A stretch of DNA of 39,812 bases, from assembly GCA_038321615.1 (NCBI GenBank), contig JBBQFC010000030.1, forward strand, positions 1 through 39,812, read 5' to 3'. The number at the start of each line of letters is the position of its first letter. Positions within the stretch are counted from its first letter, which is position 1. The notes beneath the pieces are model-generated. The model made no database searches, had not been told where the DNA came from, and was given only the letters and a program-made list of their open reading frames with translations. The stretch comes from JBBQFC01 sp038321615. GTDB taxonomy: Bacteria; Bacteroidota; Bacteroidia; Flavobacteriales_D; Cryomorphaceae. A program made the position numbers and the translations under genes. This document shows, in pieces, positions 22,787 to 32,468 of the stretch.

Positions 22787-24079
22787 ATGAGTCTCAATAT
22801 GAAATACCTTTCAAAAAATGTTCTCTTGGCCTGCCGCGCGTTTGGATTGATGCTGGTGTTGGTGGCGGCGGCTGCGATAAATCCTGCCGCAGCGCAGGAC
22901 GGAGAAAAGCTATTCAAAGCCAACTGTGCTTCCTGTCATAAGGTAGATCAGAATATGACGGGTCCTGCATTGAAAGGTGTGGAAGAGCGTTGGGCGGGCA
23001 AGAAAGAATTGCTTTACCAATGGATTCAAAATCCGGCCAAGGTTAAGGATATGAACGATCCTTATGTAAATAAACTGCTTGCTGAGTGGGAGCCTAAGGC
23101 CGGCTTGATGACAGCTCAGGCCGTGAGCAACGAAGACATAGATGCCATTTTAACTTACATAACCAATTGGACTCCGCCAGTAGCAGTAGGCCCTGCAGTA
23201 GTTCCTGGAGCTGAGCCGGTGGATAGTGGGATTTCAATATCCTGGTTGCTCATCATCTTATTCATACTTCTCATCTTAGTTTTCTCGCTGTGGGGAGTTA
23301 ATTCTTCGCTTACCAAAATTAATAAGGACGCTCTCGATGAAGAAGGTATTCCAACTTCTGAAGCCCCAATGGGTCAGCGTCTTGGCACTTGGGCTTGGGA
23401 CAATAAATTGCTTGTTTCCGTGCTCAGTATCTTGGTAGTCGTTTTTTTAGCAGTAAGCGGCTACGAGTCGCTGATGGGTGTAGGAGTTTACCAAGGCTAT
23501 ACCCCCGAGCAACCCATTAAGTTTAATCATACGCTTCATGCTGGCACAAATCAAGTGGCCTGTGTATATTGTCACCACAGTGCGCTTAAAAGCAAGCATG
23601 CCGGTATTCCTTCTGCCAATATCTGCATGAATTGCCACAAGGCAATCAATCAAGGAAAAAGTGAAGAAGGCACTGCCGATATCATGAAAATTTACGCCGC
23701 CGTTGGCTGGGATCAAGAGGCGCAAGAGTACACCGGCGAAGAAAAACCTATTGTATGGGTAAAGGTTCACAACCTTCCAGACCATGCCTATTTTAACCAC
23801 GCCCAGCATTACGTGGTAGGGCAAATCGAGTGTCAGGAATGCCACGGTCAAATCCAAGCGGAATACACCGTAGCAGGCCAGTACGCTCCACTCACCATGG
23901 GGTGGTGTATCGAATGCCACAATAAGACAGCCGTAAATATGGCTGGCAATGGTTATTACGACGAAGTTCACCAGCGATTGGTAGACCATGGCAAAGACGA
24001 ATTAAAAGAATATTTGGAAGACGGTACCATCACAGCCCGTGAATTGGGCGGCTGGGAATGTTCAAAATGTCACTATTAA
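22787..24079 (+). CDS. actA: Alternative Complex III subunit ActA fused to a monohaem cytochrome c
   Basis: ActA is the multihaem cytochrome c subunit of Alternative Complex III (ACIII), which oxidises quinol and passes electrons to a terminal oxidase. The 430-residue protein has a signal peptide and an N-terminal class I cytochrome c domain (CASCH at 47-51). Two transmembrane helices follow (about 149-169 and 207-227), then a pentahaem region with CVYCH (259), CMNCH (280), CQECH (349), CIECH (374) and CSKCH (425). Rhodothermus ActA is the pentahaem part alone; here six haem sites are present, so the extra domain may replace a separate electron carrier. First gene of the operon; a second ATG at 22799 is an alternative start. 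Confidence 0.92.
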   Translation: MSLNMKYLSKNVLLACRAFGLMLVLVAAAAINPAAAQDGEKLFKANCASCHKVDQNMTGPALKGVEERWAGKKELLYQWIQNPAKVKDMNDPYVNKLLAEWEPKAGLMTAQAVSNEDIDAILTYITNWTPPVAVGPAVVPGAEPVDSGISISWLLIILFILLILVFSLWGVNSSLTKINKDALDEEGIPTSEAPMGQRLGTWAWDNKLLVSVLSILVVVFLAVSGYESLMGVGVYQGYTPEQPIKFNHTLHAGTNQVACVYCHHSALKSKHAGIPSANICMNCHKAINQGKSEEGTADIMKIYAAVGWDQEAQEYTGEEKPIVWVKVHNLPDHAYFNHAQHYVVGQIECQECHGQIQAEYTVAGQYAPLTMGWCIECHNKTAVNMAGNGYYDEVHQRLVDHGKDELKEYLEDGTITARELGGWECSKCHY

Positions 24080-24103
24080 TCTATCGCTGTAGCGCAATAT
24101 CAT

Positions 24104-27100
24104 ATGGCAAACAAAAAACAGTATTGGGTAGGATTGGAAGAACTGGAGAATACTCCATCGTTTCAGGCAGCTCAGAAAAATGAATTTTCGGAAAAGGCGG
24201 TGTCGGTTGATACGTTCCTTTCAGAAACGAATTTGGAGAAAACGTCTACTAACCGACGGGATTTCTTGAAATTCTTGGGTTTTAGCGTTACTGCGGCAAC
24301 CGTTGCGGCCTGCGAAACCCCGATAATCAATTCCGTTCCCTACGTTAACAAGCCCGAGAGCATCACGCCTGGTGTTCCGACCTATTACGCATCCACCTAT
24401 TTCGATGGCAGCGACTACGGAAGCATCGTTGTGAAAACGCGTGAAGGTCGCCCGATTTTTATCAAAGGAAATGCGAAACATGGCATCAACGAAGGCTCGC
24501 TTACAGCGAGAATCAATTCTTCGGTGCTCGGTTTATACGATAGCAACCGCCTTCAAGGTCCTATGGCCCAAGGATCAGCGGCTTCATGGGCCGATGTCGA
24601 TCCGAAGATTGCCGCCGGACTCCAAAGTGCTGCCAACAGCGGTAAATCAATTGTGTTGCTGACAGGTACAGTTATGAGCCCTTCGACCATGGCGATCGTT
24701 AAAGCCATGACCGAAAAATATGGGGAAACGGCCGTGCGTCACGTGAGCTATGATGCTTACAGCGCATACGGAATTCGCAAAGGCAATGAACTTTCTTTCG
24801 GAAAATCAATGATTCCCGATTACGATTTCTCAAAAGCAAAAGTAATCGTAAGCCTCGATGCCGATTTCCTCGACAGCTGGGTAATGCCCACGCAGTTCAT
24901 CGCGCAGTATTCGAAGAACCGCAATCCGCAGGCCGACTGGATGAGCAAACACTACCATATCGAAAGTCGCTTATCGCTCACAGGCTCAAATGCCGATGTG
25001 CGCATTCCAATTCTGCCTTCTCAAGAAGGCGCTGCTATTCTAGCGCTGCACAATGAGGTGTCTAAACTAGTGGGGGGAACATCCGCTGCCGGAAAAACAG
25101 ATGGACTGCCGATGGATCGAATTGCAGCGGCCGCGATGGATCTTTCAAAAAACCGGGGGAAGTCACTTGTAATTTCTGGGTCGAACGATCCGCAGGTTCA
25201 GGTGGTAGTTAATGCCATCAACAGCATGCTCGGCAATTATGGAAGCACCATCTCAACCGATCGGGAGCTTTTTGTAAAGCAAGGCAACGATGCCGAAGTG
25301 CTACGACTTGTTAGCGATATGAATGCCGGCAAGGTAGGGGCTATCCTTATTTCTGGAGATATTAATCCTGCCTACGCGCTTCCGAATTCCAACGAATTTG
25401 TTGCCGGCTTGGCTAAGGTCGGAACTTCTGTATCCTTCGCCCGATGGGCCGACGAAACCGCCACACACTGCGGGTATCTTTGTCCAGATCATCACTATTT
25501 AGAAGCCTGGAACGATTATCGACCAAAATCCGGTCATTTGGCATTGGCTCAGCCCACTATCAATCCGCTTTACAATACCCGCCAATTTCAGGAATCGCTC
25601 ATGCGATTCTGCGGCATGGAAGGGAATTATCATGATTTTTTGCGCCAGCAATGGCAATCGTATTCTTTGTCGAATGGAAGCGAATCTTTCTTATTCGACG
25701 ATTATTGGTACAATGCGCTTCGCACCGGAACGGTTAGCGAATCGGTGGCTACAGGCGGCTCAGGAATAATTCTTAATGCAGCTGCGGTTTCAGCTGCTGC
25801 CGGCGGTTTAGGTAAAAATTCTTCTGGATCAGGCGCTTTTGAATTGGTGCTATATACCAATACTGGAATCGGCGATGGTTCGCACGCTACGAACCCATGG
25901 CTTCAAGAACTCCCAGACCCGATTTCAAAAGTAACGTGGGATAATTATGTGGCCGTTAACCCAGCTGACGCGAAGGAATTAGGACTCAACCTTACCATCG
26001 GGCAAGAAGAACCGGCATCGCTTGTAAAAGTTACGATGGGCGACAAAGAAGTAGTACTCCCAGCTTTGGCACAACCAGGACAGAAGAGTGGATCCGTGTC
26101 GATCGCTCTTGGTTACGGCCGCGGGGCGGGTGGAGAAGCCATTGGACGCTCCGCTTTCCGAACCAAGGAATATGGCGGGTATGATCTCGACGGCGAAGGG
26201 CGCAAGATTACCATAGGTAAGAATGTTTATCCCCTGGTTACTGTTGCTAATGGCGCAATGAATTACAAAGGAGGGTCAGTGTCTATTGAGAAGTTGGGCG
26301 AAACCTATCCATTGGCTTGCACCCAAACGCACCATACCATTATGGGTCGTGACTCTGTATTGAAGGAAACTACCTTCTCTACTTTCCAATCTGAACCAAA
26401 AGAAGTTTACAACCCTGCTCATTTGCTGCAGGTCCGCGAGAACGGTGAAATACTGAAGAGGGACGTAGAAGAAGTAGATATTTGGAGAAGCCACCCCGTA
26501 GTTGGAGTTGGTCACCGATGGGGAATGTCTATTGACCTTTCCACTTGCTTTGGCTGCGGAGCGTGCGTTACCGCCTGCCATTCTGAAAATAATGTGCCTG
26601 TGGTGGGTAAAGATGAAATCCGCCGCGGACGAGATATGCACTGGTTGCGTATCGACCGCTACTACTCTTCCGACATGTCGCTCGAAAAAGGCGCCGAAGA
26701 AGGAATAGGCGTTGTTGATACCTACCGACAAATGGAGGTTGCCAATTACGACAATCCAAGCACCGTGCACATGCCGATGATGTGTCAGCATTGCAACCAC
26801 GCACCCTGCGAAACAGTTTGCCCTGTAGCGGCTACCACTCACAGCAACGAAGGCCTAAATCAGATGACTTACAATCGCTGTATCGGAACCCGCTACTGCG
26901 CCAACAACTGTCCATTTAAAGTACGACGCTTCAACTGGTTTAATTACAAAGCATATGCGAAATTTACGGATGTGAATCCATCGCAAGATGCCACAGCCCG
27001 TATGGTTCTCAACCCCGATGTTACCGTTCGTTCACGGGGAGTGATGGAGAAATGTTCCATGTGCGTGCAGCGCATCCAGGCTGGAAAATTAGGGGCTAAG

Positions 27101-27304
27101 ATAAAAAGCCAGCCGGTAGAAGATGGAGCTATTCAAACAGCCTGTGCCGAAGCTTGTCCAGCTCAAGCTATTTCTTTTGGCGATTTGAACGATGCGGGAA
27201 GCATTGTAGCCGCGAGCGAAACCGATAAGCGCAGCTACCATGCACTTGCCGATGTGGGCGTAAAGCCAAACGTGAGTTACAAAGTGAAAGTGAGAAATAT
27301 TTAA
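24104..27304 (+). CDS. actB: Alternative Complex III subunit ActB, iron-sulfur protein
   Basis: ActB is the large periplasm-facing electron-transfer subunit of ACIII. The 1066-residue protein joins a molybdopterin-oxidoreductase-like half (to about residue 780), which in characterised ACIII holds no molybdenum, to a ferredoxin-like half with four Cys clusters. These are CFGCGACVTACH near 815, CQHCNHAPCETVCP near 895, CIGTRYCANNCP near 925, and the last split between CSMC near 986 and CAEACPAQAI near 1010. The N-terminus has a twin-arginine motif (TNRRDFLKFLGF at 49-60) ending in a lipobox-like VAAC (Cys70), which suggests folded Tat export and a lipid anchor. actA lies 24 bp upstream and actC 19 bp downstream. 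Confidence 0.93.
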   Translation: MANKKQYWVGLEELENTPSFQAAQKNEFSEKAVSVDTFLSETNLEKTSTNRRDFLKFLGFSVTAATVAACETPIINSVPYVNKPESITPGVPTYYASTYFDGSDYGSIVVKTREGRPIFIKGNAKHGINEGSLTARINSSVLGLYDSNRLQGPMAQGSAASWADVDPKIAAGLQSAANSGKSIVLLTGTVMSPSTMAIVKAMTEKYGETAVRHVSYDAYSAYGIRKGNELSFGKSMIPDYDFSKAKVIVSLDADFLDSWVMPTQFIAQYSKNRNPQADWMSKHYHIESRLSLTGSNADVRIPILPSQEGAAILALHNEVSKLVGGTSAAGKTDGLPMDRIAAAAMDLSKNRGKSLVISGSNDPQVQVVVNAINSMLGNYGSTISTDRELFVKQGNDAEVLRLVSDMNAGKVGAILISGDINPAYALPNSNEFVAGLAKVGTSVSFARWADETATHCGYLCPDHHYLEAWNDYRPKSGHLALAQPTINPLYNTRQFQESLMRFCGMEGNYHDFLRQQWQSYSLSNGSESFLFDDYWYNALRTGTVSESVATGGSGIILNAAAVSAAAGGLGKNSSGSGAFELVLYTNTGIGDGSHATNPWLQELPDPISKVTWDNYVAVNPADAKELGLNLTIGQEEPASLVKVTMGDKEVVLPALAQPGQKSGSVSIALGYGRGAGGEAIGRSAFRTKEYGGYDLDGEGRKITIGKNVYPLVTVANGAMNYKGGSVSIEKLGETYPLACTQTHHTIMGRDSVLKETTFSTFQSEPKEVYNPAHLLQVRENGEILKRDVEEVDIWRSHPVVGVGHRWGMSIDLSTCFGCGACVTACHSENNVPVVGKDEIRRGRDMHWLRIDRYYSSDMSLEKGAEEGIGVVDTYRQMEVANYDNPSTVHMPMMCQHCNHAPCETVCPVAATTHSNEGLNQMTYNRCIGTRYCANNCPFKVRRFNWFNYKAYAKFTDVNPSQDATARMVLNPDVTVRSRGVMEKCSMCVQRIQAGKLGAKIKSQPVEDGAIQTACAEACPAQAISFGDLNDAGSIVAASETDKRSYHALADVGVKPNVSYKVKVRNI

Positions 27305-27323
27305 TTGAAGAAAATAAGCCCGC

Positions 27324-28700
27324 ATGCATAAAGAAGCTGCCATACGTCAAGCACTCATTTTGGGAGACAAGAGCTACCACGACATTACCGTCGATGTAGT
27401 AGGACCTATTGAGAATAAGGCACCTACCGCTTGGTACGTCCTCATCACCATCGCCGGCCTTATTGCCCTTTGGGGTCTGGGCTGTATCACTTATCTCATC
27501 AGCACCGGTATAGGAGTGTGGGGTTTGAACAAAACGGTAGGTTGGGCTTGGGACATTACCAACTTTGTGTGGTGGGTAGGCATAGGTCACGCGGGAACTT
27601 TGATTTCGGCGGTACTCTTGCTGTTTCGTCAGAAATGGCGCATGGCTATTAACCGATCTGCGGAAGCGATGACCATTTTTGCCGTAATGATGGCGGCACT
27701 CTTCCCCGGTATTCACATGGGCAGAATTTGGGTGGCATATTGGGTACTCCCCCTGCCAAATACCTTCGGATCGCTATGGGTAAACTTCAACTCGCCGCTC
27801 CTCTGGGACGTGTTCGCAATCTCAACTTATTTCAGTGTGTCGCTTGTGTTTTGGTATATTGGGCTTATTCCCGACTTTGCTACCATCCGCGATCGTATGT
27901 CCAAGCCCTTAGCCAAGAAGATTTATGGACTCCTAAGTTTTGGTTGGTCGGGTAAGGCTAAGAACTGGACCCGCTTCGAAGAAGTTTCGCTGGTTTTGGC
28001 CGGTTTGGCCACTCCACTAGTATTCTCTGTACACTCTATTGTATCTATGGACTTTGCCACAAGCGTTATACCCGGTTGGCATACCACCATTTTCCCACCG
28101 TACTTCGTGTCGGGCGCTGTCTTTTCTGGATTTGCTATGGTGCTCACCCTGCTGCTTATTATGCGGAAAGTGATGAAATTGGAAAATTACATTACCATCA
28201 AGCACGTGGAGTATATGAATATCGTAATCATCGTTACGGGTTCTATCGTGGGTGTTGCTTATCTCACCGAGCTATTTATCTCCTGGTATTCGGGTGTGGA
28301 GTATGAATCTTACGCCTTTATTAATCGCTTTAGCGGTCCTTATATGTGGTCTTACTTTGCCATGATGACTTGCAATGTTATCAGCCCGCAGCTTCTTTGG
28401 TTTAAGAAAATCCGTACGAGTTTAACTGCCACGTTTATTCTTTCGATTGTCGTAAATATCGGAATGTGGTTTGAGCGCTTCGTAATCATTGTTACTTCCC
28501 TTCACCGCGATTATGTGCCTTCGAGCTGGTCAATGTTCTATCCTACTTGGGTGGATGTTGGTATTTTTGTAGGAACCATAGGCATTTTCTTTACCCTGTT
28601 CCTGTTGTTCGCACGATTCTTTCCGGTTTTGGCGCTCAATGAGTTGAAAACGATCCTGAAAGTTTCAGGTGAGAAATATAAAAATGAAGACCACCATTAA
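27324..28700 (+). CDS. actC: Alternative Complex III subunit ActC, NrfD-like quinol-binding protein
   Basis: ActC is an integral membrane subunit of the NrfD/PsrC family and holds the quinol site of ACIII. The 458-residue protein has about ten hydrophobic helices, starting near AWYVLITIAGLIALWGLG. It contains NrfD-type segments such as FVWWVGIGHAGTLISAVLLL near residue 80, PLPNTFGSLW and a polar VYSVHS-like stretch (FSVHSIVSMDFA) near residue 235. Its TAA overlaps the actD ATG by one base. Confidence 0.93.
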   Translation: MHKEAAIRQALILGDKSYHDITVDVVGPIENKAPTAWYVLITIAGLIALWGLGCITYLISTGIGVWGLNKTVGWAWDITNFVWWVGIGHAGTLISAVLLLFRQKWRMAINRSAEAMTIFAVMMAALFPGIHMGRIWVAYWVLPLPNTFGSLWVNFNSPLLWDVFAISTYFSVSLVFWYIGLIPDFATIRDRMSKPLAKKIYGLLSFGWSGKAKNWTRFEEVSLVLAGLATPLVFSVHSIVSMDFATSVIPGWHTTIFPPYFVSGAVFSGFAMVLTLLLIMRKVMKLENYITIKHVEYMNIVIIVTGSIVGVAYLTELFISWYSGVEYESYAFINRFSGPYMWSYFAMMTCNVISPQLLWFKKIRTSLTATFILSIVVNIGMWFERFVIIVTSLHRDYVPSSWSMFYPTWVDVGIFVGTIGIFFTLFLLFARFFPVLALNELKTILKVSGEKYKNEDHH

Positions 28701-29254
28701 TGGCTACGCATAATCACCATAACCGCGTGATCCACGCGATGTTCGACGACGATCACCGCCTTTTAGATGCGGCGAAAGTTCTGGTTGCACAGGGTATTCG
28801 TATCAAGGAAGTGTACTCTCCTTTCCCGATTCACGGAATAGACCCAGTGATTGGTGTTAAGCGCACGCGCCTGGCGGTAGTCTCTTTTATGTTTGGAGCT
28901 GCGGGTCTTTCTCTGGCTTTGCTGGGCATGTGGTATTTCATGATTTACGACTGGCCTATGAACATTGGTGGTAAGCCGAGCTTCAGCCTTATGGAAAATC
29001 TTCCTGCTTTTATTCCGGTTGCTTTCGAGTTTACCGTGTTTTGCGCTGCTCATGGAATGGCTCTAACTTATATGTTGCGAAACGGGACGCTCCCGGGAAT
29101 GCAAGCGGTGAATCCCGATCCGCGTACCACCGACGATAAATTTGTAATGGAGATTACGGATGCAGACAATCAAGATTTGAACGCCGACGATCTCAATACC
29201 ATGTTAAAAAATGCCGGGGCGATAGAAATTAATCAAAAAGATTTATCTCGTTGA
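28700..29254 (+). CDS. actD: Alternative Complex III subunit ActD (DUF3341)
   Basis: ActD is a small membrane subunit of ACIII without cofactors. The 184-residue protein has a soluble N-terminal part (VIHAMFDDDHRLLDAAKVL, then GIRIKEVYSPFPIHGID, a DUF3341 signature) and two transmembrane helices at about 58-80 and 101-124. It ends in an acidic soluble tail. It is coupled to actC (TAATG) and the actE ATG is one base past its stop. Confidence 0.93.
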   Translation: MATHNHHNRVIHAMFDDDHRLLDAAKVLVAQGIRIKEVYSPFPIHGIDPVIGVKRTRLAVVSFMFGAAGLSLALLGMWYFMIYDWPMNIGGKPSFSLMENLPAFIPVAFEFTVFCAAHGMALTYMLRNGTLPGMQAVNPDPRTTDDKFVMEITDADNQDLNADDLNTMLKNAGAIEINQKDLSR

Positions 29255-29255
29255 T

Positions 29256-29933
29256 ATGAAGATCATTCAAAAAAGCGTCTCAGTTATAGTCGGAGTTCTA
29301 CTTGCTGGTGCAACGCTCACTTCATGCGTGCGCGATGAGAATAGCCCTGGGTATGAATACATGCCCGACATGTACCGCAGTCCGGCTGTAGAAGCCTACG
29401 TAGATTACGGGGAAGTGCGCGATACGTTGCGCTACGGAGTCATGCAGAATTTATCCGCCCGTCATCCTGTGGCAGGCACCGTACCCATGTCGGAGCAGCT
29501 CATGAACGATATGCCTTATCCGTATGCCAATAATATCGAAGGCTATGAGCGTGCTGGCGAATTTTTGAAATCACCCTTGGCACAGACGGAAGCAAATATC
29601 TCGGAAGGCCAGTCGATCTATATCAGTTTCTGCGTGCATTGCCACGGTGCCGAAGGTGCTGGAAACGGCGCTGTAGTGGCCATTGGCGGGCATCCCGCAC
29701 CGGGAGCTTACAATGGAGCACTCAAAGATCTTGAAGAAGGTAAAATGTTTCATACGCTCACTTACGGCAAAGGGGTGATGGGCTCACATGCATCTCAGCT
29801 TACAAAAGAAGAACGCTGGAAAGTGCTTTGCTATGTGAAGACGCTTCAAAACCCTTCCATCGAAGCTCCCGCAGACACACTTACCACTACCATTGCTACT
29901 ACTGTTCAGGCAAACGCTACTGCCGCAAACTAA
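29256..29933 (+). CDS. actE: Alternative Complex III subunit ActE, monohaem cytochrome c lipoprotein
   Basis: ActE is the monohaem cytochrome c of ACIII and the likely exit point for electrons. The 225-residue precursor has a lipoprotein signal ending LTSC (Cys24), then the conserved MYRSPAVEAY segment found in ActE proteins. The haem site FCVHCHG is at residues 125-131. GKGVMGSHASQL near residue 172 offers the axial Met. The tail is Thr/Ala-rich. Confidence 0.93.
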   Translation: MKIIQKSVSVIVGVLLAGATLTSCVRDENSPGYEYMPDMYRSPAVEAYVDYGEVRDTLRYGVMQNLSARHPVAGTVPMSEQLMNDMPYPYANNIEGYERAGEFLKSPLAQTEANISEGQSIYISFCVHCHGAEGAGNGAVVAIGGHPAPGAYNGALKDLEEGKMFHTLTYGKGVMGSHASQLTKEERWKVLCYVKTLQNPSIEAPADTLTTTIATTVQANATAAN

Positions 29934-29951
29934 CCCTTGAACCAACCAGAA

Positions 29952-31229
29952 ATGAATTTCATTTTCTCACAACGTGCCAAAGTCTTCTCGTATATCCTTA
30001 TGGGTATAGGAGTGGTGGCTATCATAGGTGGATATTTCGCTACAGGCGAAGACCATCATGCCCGCTGGTGGACCAATTTATTGATAAACGGCTTTTATTT
30101 TATGGCCATTTCATTAGGGGCAATGTTCTTTTACGCGCTCCATTTTGCTACCGAAACCGCTTGGGCAGTAGTACTTCGAAGAGTTATGGAGTCTGTATTT
30201 TCATTTATACCTATAGCATCTATAGTGCTCATCATTGTATTTATCGGGGCCACTTTTCACCTCAATCATATCTATCATTGGATGGATCCGGCAGTCGGAA
30301 CTGAATTTGTAGCCGAAGAGACATTAGGCTCTGACCATCCACATTATTATCATTCGGAAGCCGAGGCCGCTGCCGATGGCGTAGCGGTCATTAAAAATGA
30401 TGCCTACGATTCCATAATCGCCAATAAATCTGCCTATTTGAACATTCCATTTTTCTGGGTTCGGACGCTCATCTACATTGGCGTATTTATCTTTTTCGCA
30501 CGCTGGTTCAGAAGGCGGTCGCTTCGTGAAGACGAAGAAGGCGGCACCGAGCTCCACCTGAAAGGTTATAAGCGCGGGGCAGTGTATTTGGTAGTGTTCG
30601 CTGTGTTTTCATCTACGCTCTCATGGGATTGGATTATGTCGATAGACACGCATTGGTTCAGTACACTGTTTGGATGGTATGTATTCTCGGGTATGTGGGT
30701 TTCAGCCATGAATATCATTACCATACTCACGCTTTACCTTATTTCAAAAGGGTATCTCCAGGAGATTAATTCCAGCCACTTGCACGATATGGGTAAATGG
30801 GTTTTTGCTTTGAGTTTCCTTTGGGCTTATCTGTGGTTTTCGCAGTTTATGCTTATCTGGTATTCCAACATCCCCGAAGAGGTAACCTACTTTATAACGC
30901 GAATTGACTATTATAAAGTACCTTTCTTTGGCATGTTCATCATCAATTTTGCTTTACCGATGTTAATATTAATGTCTCGTGACGCCAAACGAAATCCCGG
31001 ATTCTTGCTCACCATCGGAACAATCATTTTTATAGGTCATTTTGTAGATACCTATATGCTCATTACCCCCGGGGTATTGGATCAATGGAATTTTGGCTGG
31101 ATCGAAATCGGTTTTTTCCTTGGATTCACGGGCTTGTTTATAAACCGTGTGCTTACCACGCTTACGAAGGCTTCGCTTGTTCCTAAGAATTCGCCTTACC
31201 TTGACGAAAGCTTACATCACCAAATTTAA
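29952..31229 (+). CDS. actF: Alternative Complex III subunit ActF, NrfD-like membrane protein
   Basis: ActF is the second NrfD-like membrane subunit of ACIII, thought to take part in proton movement. The ATG at 29952 (425 residues, MNFIFSQRAKVFSY) is preferred over the TTG at 29937, which is 3 bp past the actE stop. About ten hydrophobic helices are visible. Conserved stretches include SLGAMFFYALHFATETAW near residue 55 and FSSTLSWDWIMSIDTHWFST near residue 222. A soluble loop of about 60 residues separates helices 3 and 4. coxB follows after 21 bp. Confidence 0.92.
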   Translation: MNFIFSQRAKVFSYILMGIGVVAIIGGYFATGEDHHARWWTNLLINGFYFMAISLGAMFFYALHFATETAWAVVLRRVMESVFSFIPIASIVLIIVFIGATFHLNHIYHWMDPAVGTEFVAEETLGSDHPHYYHSEAEAAADGVAVIKNDAYDSIIANKSAYLNIPFFWVRTLIYIGVFIFFARWFRRRSLREDEEGGTELHLKGYKRGAVYLVVFAVFSSTLSWDWIMSIDTHWFSTLFGWYVFSGMWVSAMNIITILTLYLISKGYLQEINSSHLHDMGKWVFALSFLWAYLWFSQFMLIWYSNIPEEVTYFITRIDYYKVPFFGMFIINFALPMLILMSRDAKRNPGFLLTIGTIIFIGHFVDTYMLITPGVLDQWNFGWIEIGFFLGFTGLFINRVLTTLTKASLVPKNSPYLDESLHHQI

Positions 31230-31250
31230 CGACCCATAGCATAAGATCTC

Positions 31251-32453
31251 ATGATAGAGAAGTTGTTTATAGTTTTAATTGTAGTTCTCGCGGTTGTGGC
31301 CGTAGCTCAAATCATTCGTTTATCGAAAGTGTCGTCGGTATTGAGCAAGAAAAGAGAAGAAGATTTTTCGCCCATAGCCAACAAGGTCAACAGCAATCTG
31401 ATGATCTATTTCATGGTTTTCATGTTTGCCTTTTTGATTTGGCACATGGTGGCTTTCGACGATGTATTGCTCCCAGTAGCAGCTTCGGAGCACGGTGTTA
31501 AGGTTGATAACCTGCTAAATTTTAATTGGTGGATTATTTTCACGGTGTTCTTCGTAGTTAATTTTTTGCTTTTCTTTTTCGCACGTCGTTACCGTTACGA
31601 TCCCAATCGGAAAGCCTATTATTTAGCCCACAACAATACCTTGGAGCTTATTTGGACCATCATTCCTTCTATTGTGCTGGTGGTTATTATTATTTGGGGT
31701 CTCTTGACCTGGATTGATATTACCGATGAGCCTGGCGAAGACGCTTTGGTAATCGAGTTATATGCGAAACAATTCGATTGGACAGCGCGTTATTCAGGAA
31801 TTGACAATACCCTTGGCGATGTGAATTTCACATTAATTACCGCCGAGAATCCGTTGGGCATCATCACAGCCGACGGAATTGAGGTGAAGTTGAAGGAATT
31901 GGACGAAGAGATAGAGAAGGCTGAAATGAGTATCCGTAATGAAGTACTACCCGAGAGTCGGGTCAAAGAATTAGAAGATCGCATTGGCATGCGTCGCCGA
32001 CAAAAGTCTAAAGTGTTGAATTACCGCGATAGCGGACGAGATTTCCAAACCGCATATGACGATGTGTTGGTGAAAGGGGAAATGCATATTCCCGTAGGAA
32101 AGGAAGTGAATTTTCAAATTCGTGCGCGCGATGTGATTCACAGCGCATTCATGCCTCATTTCAGAGCTCAAATGAATGCCGTACCCGGTATGAATACACA
32201 GTTTACATTTACTCCAACCATCACTACAGATAGCATGCGGGTGATAGTAGAAGATGCAAATTTCAATTTTATATTACTTTGCAATAAGGTGTGCGGTTCC
32301 GCTCACTTTAATATGCAGATGGATATTATTGTAGATAGCGAAGCCGACTATGCGAAGTGGATCGCTGAGCAGAAAACTTTTGTGCCGGCAGAACCCGTTC
32401 GCGCCGAATTGAAGGAGAAGGTAGAAGTAGAAGGTACAATAGCCGTTAATTAA
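31251..32453 (+). CDS. coxB: Cytochrome c oxidase subunit II
   Basis: Subunit II receives electrons at the CuA centre and passes them to subunit I. The 400-residue protein has four hydrophobic helices (about 3-21, 50-68, 93-111, 134-154) instead of the classical two. The CuA ligands appear as His297 (DVIHSAFMPHF) and CNKVCGSAHFNM, giving Cys344, Cys348, His352 and Met355. The usual Glu between the Cys is Lys, but that ligand acts through its backbone. An insertion of about 55 residues (203-258, charged and predicted coiled coil) interrupts the cupredoxin domain. Its position next to act genes supports direct ACIII-oxidase coupling. Confidence 0.94.
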   Translation: MIEKLFIVLIVVLAVVAVAQIIRLSKVSSVLSKKREEDFSPIANKVNSNLMIYFMVFMFAFLIWHMVAFDDVLLPVAASEHGVKVDNLLNFNWWIIFTVFFVVNFLLFFFARRYRYDPNRKAYYLAHNNTLELIWTIIPSIVLVVIIIWGLLTWIDITDEPGEDALVIELYAKQFDWTARYSGIDNTLGDVNFTLITAENPLGIITADGIEVKLKELDEEIEKAEMSIRNEVLPESRVKELEDRIGMRRRQKSKVLNYRDSGRDFQTAYDDVLVKGEMHIPVGKEVNFQIRARDVIHSAFMPHFRAQMNAVPGMNTQFTFTPTITTDSMRVIVEDANFNFILLCNKVCGSAHFNMQMDIIVDSEADYAKWIAEQKTFVPAEPVRAELKEKVEVEGTIAVN

Positions 32454-32468
32454 AAGAAGACAATAACT

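Noticed and set aside
24104..27304. ActB as an active molybdenum oxidoreductase
   Set aside because: The operon context and the fused B1/B2 layout identify ActB of ACIII, whose molybdopterin-like domain is known to lack the cofactor.
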